This document shows positions 1 to 13,000 of a stretch of 64,000 bases of DNA, one piece after another. A program made the translations under genes and the position numbers. Position 1 is the stretch's first letter. Every line of letters begins with the position of its first letter. The notes under the pieces were generated by a model. It did no database searches, had not been told where the DNA came from, and saw only the letters and a program-made list of their open reading frames with translations. Location: the NCBI RefSeq assembly GCF_026230105.1, contig NC_079477.1, forward strand, positions 3,043,001 through 3,107,000. Direction: 5' to 3'. Source of the DNA: Diorhabda sublineata. Taxonomy: Eukaryota > Arthropoda > Insecta > Coleoptera > Chrysomelidae.

Positions 1-199
1 TATGTCTGTTAAAAATAAATGTCATCAAGAACGACTGCAACATTATCCGTGACCTTATTAAAGAAATGTCCGCAGTGACGGTATTACATAGCTCAAAATC
101 GAAACGTAACGAATATTTGTGTGCAAGTCAATACCTATATGAGTTTATACGCGGAGTATCATTGTTTATTATGAATAATTCGTGTCGAAAAATTGATAC

Positions 200-457
200 C
201 CACCAATCCTGATAACAGATAATGATAGTTCCTTCTTCCTAACGAGATGTCTCTGACATGGTTAACTACGATTTCTTTTGCTGTATCCGTTGAACAATCC
301 AAAACTACGTATTTATTGGTCCATCTAGAATGTTCTTCTATTCCTCTTAGGAACAATAAAGCTTCACTCACGTTATTAATTCTTCTAACTGTAGTCACTT
401 GAAAAATTTCACTACCTGGTGTTAGGCCTTGGTAAATTTGTTGAAGTCTGAGTAAAC
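200..457 (-). CDS. Glutamate receptor coding exon 4
   Basis: The acceptor is cattttcttag before 457. The exon encodes LLRLQQIYQGL through HYLLSGLV. Two donors are possible: after 205 (gtgggt, phase 0), which I prefer because the conserved receptor sequence continues Leu-Val-Met, or after 200 (gtatca, phase 1). Downstream codons to 159 are intron read-through. Confidence 0.88.
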
Positions 458-3400
458 CTAAGAAAATGTTGAAAATACATACCACAAAGTGTTGTTTTAT
501 ACATATTTAAACTATTATCCCATTTAGAGCAATACGTTAATTTGAAAGTATTATTTAAAACGTTTCGATGACTCTTTACTCTATTTTTCTTATAATGTGA
601 TGTTTGTCCTACGTAACCAGCATTTACTTACCATATTTACCAATAACCTGTACAATTAAATGCTTTTTAATATTTTATATCGAATACCATATGAAAAAAT
701 CTTTTCGTCGTCGAGATTATACGTACAAAAATATCTAAAGAAATAAGTTTGGAAACGTTGCTGGCAAGATCTACAGTTAGAATTGCGAAGACAAAGGATT
801 CTTCTTCCGACTTTATCATTTGATAGACATCTCTATTTTGCGCCGCATAAATTATATTCGAAGCTTCTGGTATTTGGAATCAGTCGCGTAGGTTTTTCAG
901 CCAGGATTTTTCCTTTCTACCTGACCTTATCCTACCTGCTATCTTGCCTTGCACGATAAGCTGTAGCAAACCGTATTTTTCATTCCGAAATGTATAGGTA
1001 GGACGCTTTTCTTTTGTTAATAGTTACAAGCAATTCTAAATCTTTAGCCATTCTTCTCAGTACCTCCGTATTGGTTAATCTATCAGTCCAAGGTCTATAC
1101 AGCCACATTTCAAAAGCTTCTAATTTTTGCATTGCTGCTACTTTCAGTGCCCACACTTTGATGGCTATTTTCCTACTAAGGACCCTATAAATACAGGTAA
1201 CTAACCCTGTGTATACATCTATCAATAATTCGAAACGTTGTGATGACATTTGTTATGCTTACCATCATTAGAGTCGTACAAATATATTATCTGTCTCCAT
1301 CCATAATATTTAACGGTATCAATTATAGCCTTATGGTATTCAGGTCTCATAGAAATAGCATAATCCATGAATCCTGATGATGGGGCTAAAACTTTTTCGG
1401 GAAACCAAGGAGTTACAAAGGGCATCTGGAACGTATTACTATAGGAATGTAGAGTGTCGAATGAATCGGGAGACACGGCTCCTAACATAGAATAAACTCC
1501 TCTTGAAAATTGTGTACATACTAAAAAAAAAGTTTGTAAATATTTTCATTTATTTATCACACTATTTTTTTTCTGAATCGTTTCGATTTTGGTTCTTTGA
1601 TAAAAATAGAGATAAATAGGTCGAAACATCAATTTTCTATTAGTTTTCAAAACTGGTTTTCATTTAGAAGGGACGATTTAGCAACAAATACATATATTAG
1701 TCAGGCAGTCGATAAATCTGCTGCAGAAAAGAATTATTTCATGATATAATGATGTAGAAGTGACCTACAATTGATGACTGAAACAATTTGGAACCAAATG
1801 TGTTAGATAGAGTATGACCCGACTCAAATATGTTTATTTAAAAAAAATTGACGACTTAAGATACTTTTTAGAGCAAAATGAAGATAATTTCTCTTGGTAT
1901 GGGGGAAGGCTCAAAATTTTAACGGAATTTAATTGAGAAATTTCAATGATATGAAATGGAGGTCTTGGTAAGATCCAGGTAAGAATATTTTAGCGGGAAA
2001 TAGATAATTTTTTTCATATATATTATCAGAGAAATCAAAATTTTGAAGGAAATTGATGATCTGATTGATAAAGGATATCAAGGAATCAAAAACTGGAAGG
2101 AAATGGAGAATCTAATTACTATAGGATATCAGGAACTAAAAATTTGGTAGAAATAGATAATTTGATTCCTGAATCATATCAGGGAATCAAAAACTGGAAG
2201 GAAATGGATAATTTCATTTCTAAAGGATATCAGGGAATAAAATTTACATAGAAATGGATAATTTGAGTCCTAAAGGATATCAGGGAAAGAAATTTTTGAA
2301 GAAAATGCATAATTTGTTTTCTAAATGATATCAGGAAATAAAAGTTTGTAAAAAAATAAGTAATTCGTTTCATAAATTATATTAGGGTTTAAAATTTGGA
2401 AGAAAATTCATGAAAAATCAATAATCTGATTCCTAAAGGATATTAGGGAATAAAATTTACATAGAAATGGATAATGTGAGTCCTAAAGGATATCAGGAAA
2501 AACATTTTTGAAGAAAATGCATAATCTGTTTTCTAAATGATATCAGGAAATAAAAATTTTGTAAAAAAATAAGTAATTCGTTTCATAAATTATATTAGGG
2601 TTTGAAATTTGAAAGAAAATTTATGAAAACTCAATAATCTGATTCCTAAAGGATATCAGGGAATAAAATTTTCAAAGAAATGGATAATTTGAGTCCTAAA
2701 GGATATCAGGAAAAACATTTTTGAACAAAATGCATAATCTGTTTTCTAAATGATATCAGGAAATAAAAAGTTTGTAAAAAAATAAGTAATTCGTTTCATA
2801 AATTATATTAGGGTTTGAAATTTGAAAGAAAATTCATGAAAAATCGATAATCTGATTCCTAAAGGATATCAGGGATTAAAATTTAGATAAGAATGGATAA
2901 TTTGAGTCCTAAAGGATATCAGGAAAAACATTTTTGAAGAAAATGCATAATCTGTTTTCTAAATGATATCAGGAAATCAAAATTTGTAAAAAAATAAGTA
3001 ATTCGTTTCATAAATTATATAAGGGGTTTGAAATTTGAAAGAAAATTTATGAAAACTCAATAATCTGATTCCTAAAGGATATCAGGGAATAAAATTTTCA
3101 AAGAAATGGATAATTTGAGTCCTAAAGGATATCAGGAAAAACATTTTTGAAGAAAATGCATAATCTGTTTTCTAAATGATATCAGGAAATAAAAAGTTTG
3201 TAAAAAAATACGTAATTCGTTTCATAAATTATATTAGGGTTTAAAATTTGAAAGAAAATTTATGAAAAATCAATAATCTGATTCCTAAAGGATATCAGGG
3301 AATAAAATTTTCAAAGAAATGGATAATTTGAGTCCTAAAGGATATCAGGAAAAACATTTTTGAAGAAAATGCATAATCTGTTTTCTAAATGATATCCGGA

Positions 3401-6400
3401 AATAAAAAGTTTGTAAAAAAATAAGTAATTCGTTTCATAAATTATATTAGGGTTTAAAATTTGAAAGAAAATTCATGAAAAATCAATAATCTGATTCCTA
3501 AAGGATATTAGGGAATAAAATTTACATAGAAATGGATAATTTGAGTCCTAAAGGATATCAGGGAAAGAAATTTTTGAAGAAAATGCATAATTTGTTTTCT
3601 AAATGATATCAGGAAATAAAAGTTTGTAAAAAAATAAGTAATTCGTTTCATAAATTATATTAGGGTTTAAAATTTGGAAGAAAATTCATGAAAAATCAAT
3701 AATCTGATTCCTAAAGGATATTAGGGAATAAAATTTACATAGAAATGGATAATGTGAGTCCTAAAGGATATCAGGAAAAACATTTTTGAAGAAAATGCAT
3801 AATCTGTTTTCTAAATGATATCAGGAAATAAAAATTTTGTAAAAAAATAAATAATTCGTTTCATAAATTATATTAGGGTTTAAAATTTGAAAGAAAATTT
3901 ATGAAAAATCAATAATCTGATTCCTAAAGGATATCAGGGAATAAAATTTTCAAAGAAATGGATAATTTGAGTCCTAAAGGATATCAGGAAAAACATTTTT
4001 GAAGAAAATGCATAATCTGTTTTCTAAATGATATCCGGAAATAAAAAGTTTGTAAAAAAATAAGTAATTCGTTTCATAAATTATATTAGGGTTTAAAATT
4101 TGAAAGAAAATTTATGAAAAATCAATAATCTGATCTAAAGGATATCAGGGAATAAAATTTTCAAAGAAATGGATAATTTGAGTCCTAAAGGATATCAGGA
4201 AAAACATTTTTGAAGAAAATGCATAATCTGTTTTCTAAATGATATCCGGAAATAAAAAGTTTGTAAAAAAATAAGTAATTCGTTTCATAAATTATATTAG
4301 GGTTTAAAATTTGAAAGAAAATTCATGAAAAATCAATAATCTGATTCCTAAAGGATATTAGGGAATAAAATTTACATAGAAATGGATAATGTGAGTCCTA
4401 AAGGATATCAGGAAAAACATTTTTGAAGAAAATGCATAATCTGTTTTCTAAATGATATCAGGAAATAAAAATTTTGTAAAAAAATAAGTAATTCGTTTCA
4501 TAAATTATATTAGGGTTTAAAATTTGGAAGAAAATTCATGAAAAATCAATAATCTGATTCCTAAAGGATATTAGGGAATAAAATTTACATAGAAATGGAT
4601 AATGTGAGTCCTAAAGGATATCAGGAAAAACATTTTTGAAGAAAATGCATAATCTGTTTTCTAAATGATATCAGGAAATAAAAATTTTGTAAAAAAATAA
4701 ATAATTCGTTTCATAAATTATATTAGGGTTTAAAATTTGAAAGAAAATTTATGAAAAATCAATAATCTGATTCCTAAAGGATATCAGGGAATAAAATTTT
4801 CAAAGAAATGGATAATTTGAGTCCTAAAGGATATCAGGAAAAACATTTTTGAAGAAAATGCATAATCTGTTTTCTAAATGATATCCGGAAATAAAAAGTT
4901 TGTAAAAAAATAAGTAATTCGTTTCATAAATTATATTAGGGTTTAAAATTTGAAAGAAAATTTATGAAAAATCGATAATCTGATTCCTAAAGGATATTAG
5001 GGAATAAAATTTACATAGAAATGGATAATGTGAGTCCTAAAGGATATCAGGAAATACATTTTTGAAGAAAATGCATAATCTGTTTTCTAAATGATATCAG
5101 GAAATAAAAAGTTTGTAAAAAAATACGTAATTCGTTTCATAAATTATATTAGGGTTTAAAATTTGAAAGAAAATTTATGAAAAATCAATAATCTGATTCC
5201 TAAAGGATATCAGGGAATAAAATTTTCAAAGAAATGGATAATTTGAGTCCTAAAGGATATCAGGAAAAACATTTTTGAAGAAAATGCATAATCTGTTTTC
5301 TAAATGATATCCGGAAATAAAAAGTTTGTAAAAAAATAAGTAATTCGTTTCATAAATTATATTAGGGTTTAAAATTTGAAAGAAAATTCATGAAAAATCA
5401 ATAATCTGATTCCTAAAGGATATTAGGGAATAAAATTTACATAGAAATGGATAATGTGAGTCCTAAAGGATATCAGGAAAAACATTTTTGAAGAAAATGC
5501 ATAATCTGTTTTCTAAATGATATCAGGAAATAAAAAGTTTGTAAAAAAATAAGTAATTCGTTTCATAAATTATATTAGGGTTTGAAATTTGAAAGAAAAT
5601 TTATGAAAAATCGATAATCTGATTCCTAAAGGATATCAGGGATTAAAATTTAGATAGAAATGGATAATTTGAGTCCTAAAGGATATCAGGGAATAAAAAT
5701 TTCCAAGAAATCGAATAATTTGATTTATTAAGGATATCAGAGACACGAAATTTGAAAGAAAATGAATAATTTGATTCATGAAGGAAATCATGAAATCTAA
5801 AATTGGATAATTGGACAATTTGTTTCGTAAAAGATATTAGGGACTAAAAGAAATAAATAAGGGATATTGAGATAGCTCCAACACCAACATAAATTGGAAT
5901 ATGGAGGATTGAAACAGAATTCATCCTACGAACACATTATAATGAGTGATTTCTTTGGCAGATTCGGTTGATATATAATAGGATATTCACTAGAACTGAA
6001 TGAATTCGAAACTACACCTACAGTAACATTGGATGGAGTATTAACAAAATAATTTTGAAAATAATTGTTGGATACTCACTTAATCTGGATAATTTGAACG
6101 CGTCTGCAGTATTAATAACATCAACATAAGCTTGGAATTCAAATTTTCTGCTCGAAATATTTTGATTATGCTGAAGCATAGCAAATTTGAATGCTGTTTG
6201 TACATCATCAGTACCTTGTTCAAAAATTGCACCTAGAAAATCAAGTTGTTTACACCAGTGACAAAGAAGATTTCATCAATACTCAATATTTAAGATCTGA
6301 ATAGGATACAATTCAAGCAATAATTCAATATATGGCTCATAATATGAATCAATGATTCGAATAATAAAAGTTCTAAGACAGAAAACTATTTAAAACATCG

Positions 6401-8227
6401 CCATTCCTGCAGGTAATAAGTTCGTATTATATTTTGTACATGGAATCTGAAAGAAGATAAAACTAAACTAAATAAAAAGAGTTCTTTCCTAATAGGACCC
6501 TAGGGACATTGAACAAATACAAGTTACACTCAGAAAAGTAGTATCGTAGACGTAGAAAGAATATTTAAAAGAAAAAAAAGGAATGCTAATAACACTGGCT
6601 GTCCTTTTTGGTTATTTTTCATCTTTTCTTCAATTATTTCTAAATCACATACTAATTTTTGTTCTAAACATAATTGTAAAGCATAAAACATCAAGATACG
6701 ATCATCAAGACGTTTCAGAAAAACTTAATTATTCAATAAATCGTTTTGTAAAATCACTAAGTACGGTGCAGATTTGAAAGTTTTTGTAAAGTACAAAAAG
6801 AACGTAGCAAAAAGCACAAAAATCGCCCCCAGATAAAAAACTTTGAATTAAAACTGTGTAGTAAACAAAACAAAAACAACAGCCAGTGAAGTTATTAACA
6901 TAACCTCTAAATGGTAAACTTTATTAATTTTTGATAATCTTGCAAGGCTAAATTCAATTTTTGCATTCACGGCAAACTGCATACGCCATGACGATGTTTA
7001 TTTTTCAATGTATAACCAATTTTGACCCTTGAAATCCCTAAAGAGAAGTAATCTAACGATTCAAAACAACTACGATTCCAACACTAACTAAAAACAAATA
7101 AGAAAACCAAAAATATTCACATTTTTCAGATTGAAAAGGTTGTTGATAGATTATGAGTCACTACAACTAATGAACTGGCCTCTAATTTTGTAAAAGATTG
7201 TAAATGATGATATAAACTATCCAATTATTAATTTCTTCATCCAGATCTTCAGCGGACGTGATTCTACGTTATGCTTTTTTTTTGTCCAGGGGAAATCCAA
7301 GTTTACATAACAAACTTCAGCTTTTTTAGGCTGTTCCCCACTCAAGACAATGTCAAATTTCAACCTAGAACCTATCAACCTATCAACAAGGGCAGAAATC
7401 GTATAGGTATTGAATCTCTGGATTAAGAATGGAATTTAATAGAATTTGGACTTTCCAGTTTCTTCACATCTGGTGATGACCTTCTGGAACTGTGAGATTT
7501 GTGGATGTGTAGCTATAGCAAAGCGGAATAAGAGTTGAAGAGCTCTAGAGCTCTATTTTCCGTAATAGAGCAAGGATCTTGTACATATTGTTCACCAGAT
7601 AACGCGACAGAACATACAAACAAGACATTCGTGTACAGAGCTTCAAGTCAAAGTTGTTCGAAATGTTATAGACAGTTTTGAGAACACACTAGAAAATAAT
7701 GGGAAGAAGAATTTGAAATATTCAAGAAAATGCAAAAAACTTGTTGTACCCTCACGATTGTACTTGATTTAGAGTTTTCAGGAAATGAATTCGCCTCCAC
7801 TAGGTTCAATATAAGTTAATCGAGAATCAGCTTAAAAACTGTGCAGCTTTGAAATATAGAGCGTGATAAGTTTCTTAAAAGAGAAATGAAAAGCTCAAAA
7901 AATCATGAAATAGAGATTAAAACAACTATTTGTTTATCAAACTTCTCTCAGTGTATCATGGTATTTGAAGGGAGTAACTTTTTTTGCATGAAAACTAAAG
8001 TGAAGAACTCAAAAATTCAGATAATAAAAATTAAAACTATTTGTTTACTGAACTTTTCTCAGTGTAGCGTGTAAGTTAAACGCGCTTAAATGTGGTAGTT
8101 CGATAGTAGTTTCCATGATTTGCAAACAAACGTATAACTTACCCAAAGGTACTTTCTCAGCAGAAGCCAAAATTCCACTAAAAAACGTGACAAAAACAAC
8201 GGCAAGGCCCAAATTCGATGCGCCCAT
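200..8227 (-). CDS. AMPA-type ionotropic glutamate receptor, 5' part (four coding exons)
   Basis: Assembled exons are 8227-8143, 6232-6080, 1520-1263 and 457-about 200; the gene continues off the left edge. They encode a signal peptide and roughly the first 250 residues of the extracellular amino-terminal (leucine-binding-like) domain of a ligand-gated cation channel. Recognisable blocks are GAIFEQGTDDVQ, FQAYVDVINTADAFKLSRL, GAVSPDSFDTLHSYSNTFQ, FVTPWFPEKV, DYAISMRP, RLQQIYQGL and GRRNYHYLLSGLV, in the order I recall for insect GluRIA/GluRIB. Every visible GT-AG junction keeps frame: G|GT, A|TA and G|GT are each split after the first codon base. Ligand-binding, membrane and pore regions are outside the window. 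Introns 2 and 3 hold a satellite array and a LINE fragment. I am sure of the family; the choice between IA and IB paralogues is not made. Confidence 0.93.
740..1249 (-). mobile_element. RTE-like LINE fragment (reverse transcriptase C-terminus) in receptor intron 3
   Basis: Minus-strand translation, with frameshifts and stops, gives KLEAFEMWLYR, RLTNTEVLRRM and KRKASYL, then a degraded LLQLIVQGKI-like segment. This is the typical C-terminal tail of insect RTE-like non-LTR elements, often misnamed craniofacial development protein 2-like. It is broken and non-functional, inserted in the same orientation as the host gene. Confidence 0.75.
1263..1520 (-). CDS. Glutamate receptor coding exon 3
   Basis: An all-T tract ending in ag precedes 1520 and a gtaagc donor follows 1263. 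The 258 nt encode CTQFSRGVYSMLGAVSPDS, the FQMPFVTPWFPEKV block and the YYGWRQIIYLYDSNDG strand-turn. An internal ATG at 1488 is Met of YSMLGAV, not a start. Confidence 0.94.
2030..5850. repeat. Satellite with 50-bp monomers and 213-bp higher-order unit, in receptor intron 2
   Basis: A monomer of about 50 bp with core CCTAAAGGATATCAGGGA repeats throughout. From 2208 to about 5640 the monomers are organised as a four-part unit (about 50+50+53+60 bp) recurring at 2208, 2421, 2634, 2847, 3060, 3273, 3486, 3699, 3912, 4125, 4336, 4549, 4762, 4975, 5188, 5401 and, partly, 5614. Spacing is exactly 213 bp except one 211-bp unit. Both flanks (2030-2208 and 5640-5850) show the simpler monomeric form. 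Subtypes, such as those with ATTTACATAG or TTTTCAAAG, are intermixed. The short frames inside are not genes. Confidence 0.95.
6080..6232 (-). CDS. Glutamate receptor coding exon 2
   Basis: A ttttctag acceptor precedes 6232 and a gtgagt donor follows 6080. The 153 nt encode GAIFEQGTDDVQ through FKLSRL, the first beta-alpha elements of the amino-terminal domain. The terminal A combines with TA of the next exon to give the Ile of LICTQFSRGVYS. Confidence 0.93.
   Translation of the reverse strand: MQFLNKVLMMYKQHSNLLCFSIIKIFRAENLNSKLMLMLLILQTRSNYPD
6233..8142 (-). other. Glutamate receptor intron 1
   Basis: A 1.9-kb AT-rich intron bounded by gtaagt and ttttctag. I see no exon, transposon protein or tandem repeat here. 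A loose duplicated phrase (AAACTTCTCTCAGTGTA type) near 7935 and 8050 is the only internal repetition noticed. Confidence 0.7.
8143..8227 (-). CDS. Glutamate receptor coding exon 1 (signal peptide)
   Basis: Starts at ATG 8227-8225 with G at -3 and +4. Residues 1 to about 23 form a hydrophobic signal peptide (core LAVVFVTFFSGILA), followed by EKVPL. The exon ends in G before a gtaagt donor, and that G completes the Gly codon of the next exon. Confidence 0.88.
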
Positions 8228-8331
8228 AACGTCTCGTTACTGCTGCAGCCTCTGGACCGATTCTCATAACAAAGAGACGCTGGGCGTTGTGGCGCCTGCG
8301 TCTTCCTAATACCCTTTTCCCTTTTTTTCAA
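8228..8331 (-). promoter_or_regulatory. Probable 5' leader of the glutamate receptor with overlapping uORF
   Basis: This stretch directly upstream of the receptor ATG is GC-richer than its surroundings. An upstream ATG at 8267-8265 opens a frame that is out of phase with the receptor and runs past its start before stopping. Such an overlapping uORF usually lowers translation of the main frame; that effect here is inferred. No TATA box or initiator is convincing. Confidence 0.35.
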
Positions 8332-9820
8332 CCTTAGATTAAATAAATCTCTATTTTTTTTATTTTTCCATGCTTTTTCTTTTCTACAGGAAATATGGAA
8401 ATGTAAAAATTGAGTGTTATTACTAATATTTTATATCGGATTGTCATATATTACTAAGAATGTTTCTGTGATTGAAAAATCTGAGAATATACAGGGTCAT
8501 CGCTTTTTTGTGTTATATTTTCTAATCAACGCTGATATAAGCTTATCAAAGTTCGAAGCAAAAAAAAGGAAGGAAGAATTGATTTAAAAAGGAAGTAAAT
8601 ATCCCCTTTGCATCATTTTTGTGTTCATAATAGTTCAGAATCACGTAATAGTCCAGTCAATAAAAGTTTAAAAACCGATCAAGCCGATCTTTATTTAATT
8701 TCTAATTGGTAGATCCCAGCTTTAGAGTTATAGATAAAAGAGAGTGGAGTAGCTCCCGAAAATGTCCCTAGAGTTCCAGAAATCTGTTTTTGCCAATATC
8801 TTAGAAAATTAGTCAATTGTCTACCAAAGTTGTATACAAAATTTTGGACAAAGATGTGTTAAAAAATGCATAATTTTAATACTTGAAGACATATTATAGA
8901 TGGCGCTGTTATGTTCCTTCGAACCATAATTGAAAAATCTCATGAAAGAGCAAGTTCTGAATGGTTAAGTTAGGTTAGATTATAGGGGTTGTAAATGTGA
9001 TTTTTGCCTGAAGATAAGGGTTCGAAATACTTTCATCGGCCGAGAAAATCTTGAGTGTTATAAGATTGAGGTGGGGAATTAGTTTTTGCCACGCGTTCTA
9101 AGGGTTTCTAAAGGAAATTATAATGTTTTAGGAAATCGAGACATTCCTTCAGCTTTAATTGTCAAATTGTTGCATAATTTCGGTACTCACAATGCTAAAT
9201 TACATTTTCCTTGCTCAATTCATCTTCACTCTCTTCTTTCAGCTTTATGTCTCGCTCTATTTCCTGAGAAAAGAAAAATTAAATTGCTATCGAGAAGGAG
9301 ACTGTGTAAGCTTTTCATTTAATTCCAGTTTTACCTAACCTAACCTAACCTAACCTAACCAGACACTGTGTGAAGTTGACTCTTGTCTTCTTTGCAGTCT
9401 CGGCAATATGACTAAATTAGTTAGTTTTAAGGATTGTTCATAATAAAACACAATTTTATTTCACTTAATATTTATTGAACTGCAAAAATCAAACAAAACT
9501 TTTATAAAAATGATTTCGAATTAAGATCATATGGTTAGATTAGAGCTATAGTAACATTAGTTTTTGAAAAAACAAATATGTATAAGTAGATTTGTCCTTT
9601 TTTTCGTTGTCTGTAGTGTTCCTTGTATAAATAATTGAATATTATAATAAATAATTACAGTACAACGCGTCTGGAGTATTACAATTTCATTATTTAACTT
9701 ATTTATATATCAAATTCAATTATTTACTCCCAGTATACATAAAATAAAGTATCAGATCTTTACAAGTTTCTCTAAGAAAAGTCACATTTCAATATCCTAA
9801 AAAAATCGTATCGCCATCTA
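8332..9820. other. Intergenic region between GTPase 3' end and receptor 5' end
   Basis: It should contain the receptor promoter and the GTPase 3' UTR. TTTATT at 9471-9476 and 9455-9460 reads AATAAA on the minus strand, a plausible polyadenylation signal about 350 nt past the GTPase stop. A CCTAA run lies at 9334-9360. No further gene is supported. Confidence 0.5.
9334..9360. repeat. Short interstitial CCTAA (TTAGG) run
   Basis: Five head-to-tail CCTAA units plus a partial sixth. CCTAA is the complement of the canonical insect telomere repeat TTAGG. It sits between two genes far from any visible chromosome end. Confidence 0.85.
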
Positions 9821-10072
9821 TCAGTCTTTAGGTAAAGCGCTGTCGCTTTTTCCTCTAGCGTATAATCGTAGATTTGAAGTTCTCGTACCGAGCATACGTT
9901 CTAATAACGAGTGTTTAGATTTTCTACGAGATGCCAGCACTGACCTACAGAGCTCTTGAAATACCACGGCCACCGGCGCGACCATCTCCGCCGCAGCTAC
10001 TTCCGAAAAACCACATTCGAAGTTTCTCGCCAAGATGGCGCCCTCTTCCGCGCTGACCTCCCTTAAATGAAC
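9821..10072 (-). CDS. GTPase exon 5 (C-terminus and stop)
   Basis: A 252-nt terminal exon after tattctag. It encodes VHLREVSAEEG, the G5-like EVAAAE, helix 5 (VVFQELCRSV) and a basic tail RRKSKHSLLERML ending ALPKD-TGA (stop 9823-9821). Its GC content is well above the flanks. A TTG-started frame at 10033 is internal to it, not a separate gene. Confidence 0.92.
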   Translation of the reverse strand, partial: VHLREVSAEEGAILARNFECGFSEVAAAEMVAPVAVVFQELCRSVLASRRKSKHSLLERMLGTRTSNLRLYARGKSDSALPKD

Positions 10073-13000
10073 CTAGAATATAAATAAAATATCAACACTT
10101 TATATTTTTTTATATCAAAAAGTAATTGTTAGTGTTGTATTTGTTTTTGTACGTAATTTCGTTATTAGAGAAAATGGAGTTTATAAGTCTATTGAACAAA
10201 TCGTTTTGAAATTTTTTCTACGCCCATGTCTGTAAACGTCAAAAATCGCATTGTCAACATTCCTTGTAAATGTCATTTAACAATAACATACACGTACGTT
10301 TTGAGAAAAAACTTAAAACTTCTTGGTTTAATTAAATTACAATCAAATTTTTATTTACGTAAAACTTTATTTGGTCTATTTACACAAATTTAGTCAATAA
10401 AAAAACTTTTAGCACTAGCGAGATATATTTAGGATTGAAATAGTGATGCCCCTAAATGTAGGCAGCACATTATGCAATTTCTTAAAAAATAGGACACGTT
10501 TTCGTAAGTAGCATGCATGAATGGGCGTAGAAAAAGTATAGTACGTTACACGAGTTGTCAGCCCATTACACACTCGTGCATAAAATGTTCCGAAACGAAA
10601 AGGTACCCCGAGTACATAATACAACTCAAAACGAATTCATTCAAGAGTATTACCTGGAATTTAGTACCTAATCCACTTTGTAGAATTGGAATATCCGTAA
10701 ATTAAATTTCTTAAACCTTCAAATTGTATTCTAACATTAGGTAATTTGTAAAATTACATAATGTACACTTGTAATTGGTTAGGTTAGGTTAGTTTAGGTT
10801 AGGTTAGTCAAATAAAACAACAGAATATGATTTGTGGAAGAGATCTCTTATAGATACAAAATGTAATACTTTTATTATATGTTTAGAATGTAAAATAATT
10901 TTTACTGAAATATATTTTATTTTTGTTTTTCATTTCATAATGAAAATCCTCCGTCACGAGTTGTCTAATCTTCATGACAATCACGATCACGAGTTGATTT
11001 TAACAGAAGTTAAAATTTTACGAGTTGGAGCACGCCCATTATATAACACTCAGATTTGATTTATTTGCCTTGAAGTTGCAACAGTTCTAAACTGTTAGTA
11101 TTAACCAAGCTTTTCTTGCCATTCATACACGTGATTTTTTTTCTTCCTGAATAATTGTTGTTTTGAATATAGACATAGCCCGATCTAATCCCATGACTAG
11201 AGAAGTCATTGCAGAAACGTTTGGGGTAACGAAGTCTACCAGGAGACTGGTAGCTACCATCGGAGGGCTGATTTGATCTATACCACTCAGTCGATCGAGA
11301 CAGAGCGTGGATATGATGAGAACAGCGATCTACTCCTCGCCAATCAAGGCAAATGTGGACCTTAAAAACCTAACCTAACTAATTAACTTTTCAGTTGAAA
11401 CCACTGATTGGTTATTTGGCTGCTTACTGGAACGTATGCAAACCTAGAGACTTGGAAAATGGTTAAACACCTTTCTCCTTTATTGCTTATGAAATATTTT
11501 GACAGCTTTTTTGACATTAAAGCGGTTCACAGAATGAACGCGAGCATGACGCACTCTAGACCTTATAAATGACAAAAATAGTTCAACTTGATGAGAAACT
11601 ATGATGACAGATACAACGATCACGCTTGTACGCGTTTTTCACGTCGAAATTAACCAGCTTTCTACTTTTTACGCGCTGAACGTCAAAAACATAACCTCAC
11701 TTCTCTTATAACCTTATAAAACAATTTTCAACATTCATGAACGTCTAGAGCGCGTCAAGTTCGCGTTCATTCTGCGCAAGGCTTAAAAGACCACAACAGA
11801 CGTATTAAAGGCTTCAATGAAAAGTTTTAAGAATAAAAAAACATTACTAGACGTTTTGTAAACACCTCATTGTATATGTATACTCTACTACTATACTAAG
11901 TTAGTAATTCTTTACTTACCATATCATTTTTATTACCAACAATGTACACGGGAATGTCAGATTCTGCGATTAAGGATCCAACTCGTTTCAAATAATTTAA
12001 AGAACGTCTGTCTGTGATTGAGTAAACCAAAAGAAGACCATCCGCCCAATTTATTGTATCCGAAGATGGAAGTTCATCGTCATTCTAAACAAAAAACATT
12101 AAATTAATTTTGTTCAAATATTTATATTGTTAATTACTCAACAGACATCGATTTCGATAAATTTGTGAAACTATGACGGATTTTTTGATCAAAAGCTAAA
12201 TTATGTACAATATCGGCTTTACTGAAATTTTTTTTAGTCGAGCAAGCGAAATTATCGCTACTAGAGCGCAGATGATACCGTGGTAGTGTCCAGTAGCCTA
12301 CCAGAACTTCATGGAGGTTATTGTAGAATATAGTGAGCAATTCGGCCAAGACCAAACTCTTGGTATTCTCAAAAATGCAGGAAAAACGCCACCCTAAGAC
12401 TTCATGAAGAGATCATTGAACAAGTGTCATACCTGGGCACGCTCGTCAACCAGCAATGCGACCAAAAACTCGAAATCAGATCAAGAATTGAGCAAGCGCG
12501 GAAAACTCTGAACAACATGAGGATACTTCTGGTAAACCGCAACCTCAACCTGGAACTTCGGACCAGAATGCTTCGCTATTACATCTTTCCTGTTCTGCTG
12601 TACGGATGCGAAAGTTGGACCACAGAAAAGAAATTGATGCGTTCGAAATGTCGAATGCTGCGGATATCTTGGACGGAACTTAAGACAAACGTAGAGGTTC
12701 TACGAGGCGTGCGAGATTCTCCGTCTGGTAATAAAAGGGAAGATCGAAGGAAAACGGTCGTTCGGCCGTAAACTAAATTCATGGCTGGAAGACTTGCGCA
12801 GATGGTTCGGACAGACGTCTACAGAAATGTTCAGAGCTGCGGTTTCTCGTGCGGCAATAGCCATTCGGATCGGCAACTTCCAAAGGAAAACGGCGTCGTA
12901 AGAAGAAAATTTGAAAATTCCTACACCTCAATTTAAAAATTTTGTAAAGCTTTGATTCATTTTCTTTCAAGTCTCTTTTGGCTTATTGACGATGTGGTAC

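Noticed and set aside
5636..5818. 60-codon minus-strand frame at the satellite edge
   Set aside because: Translation of 50-bp monomers (repeating F-L-S-L-I-S peptides), not a gene.
8115..8309. 64-codon plus-strand frame
   Set aside because: Antisense to the well-supported signal-peptide exon of the glutamate receptor.
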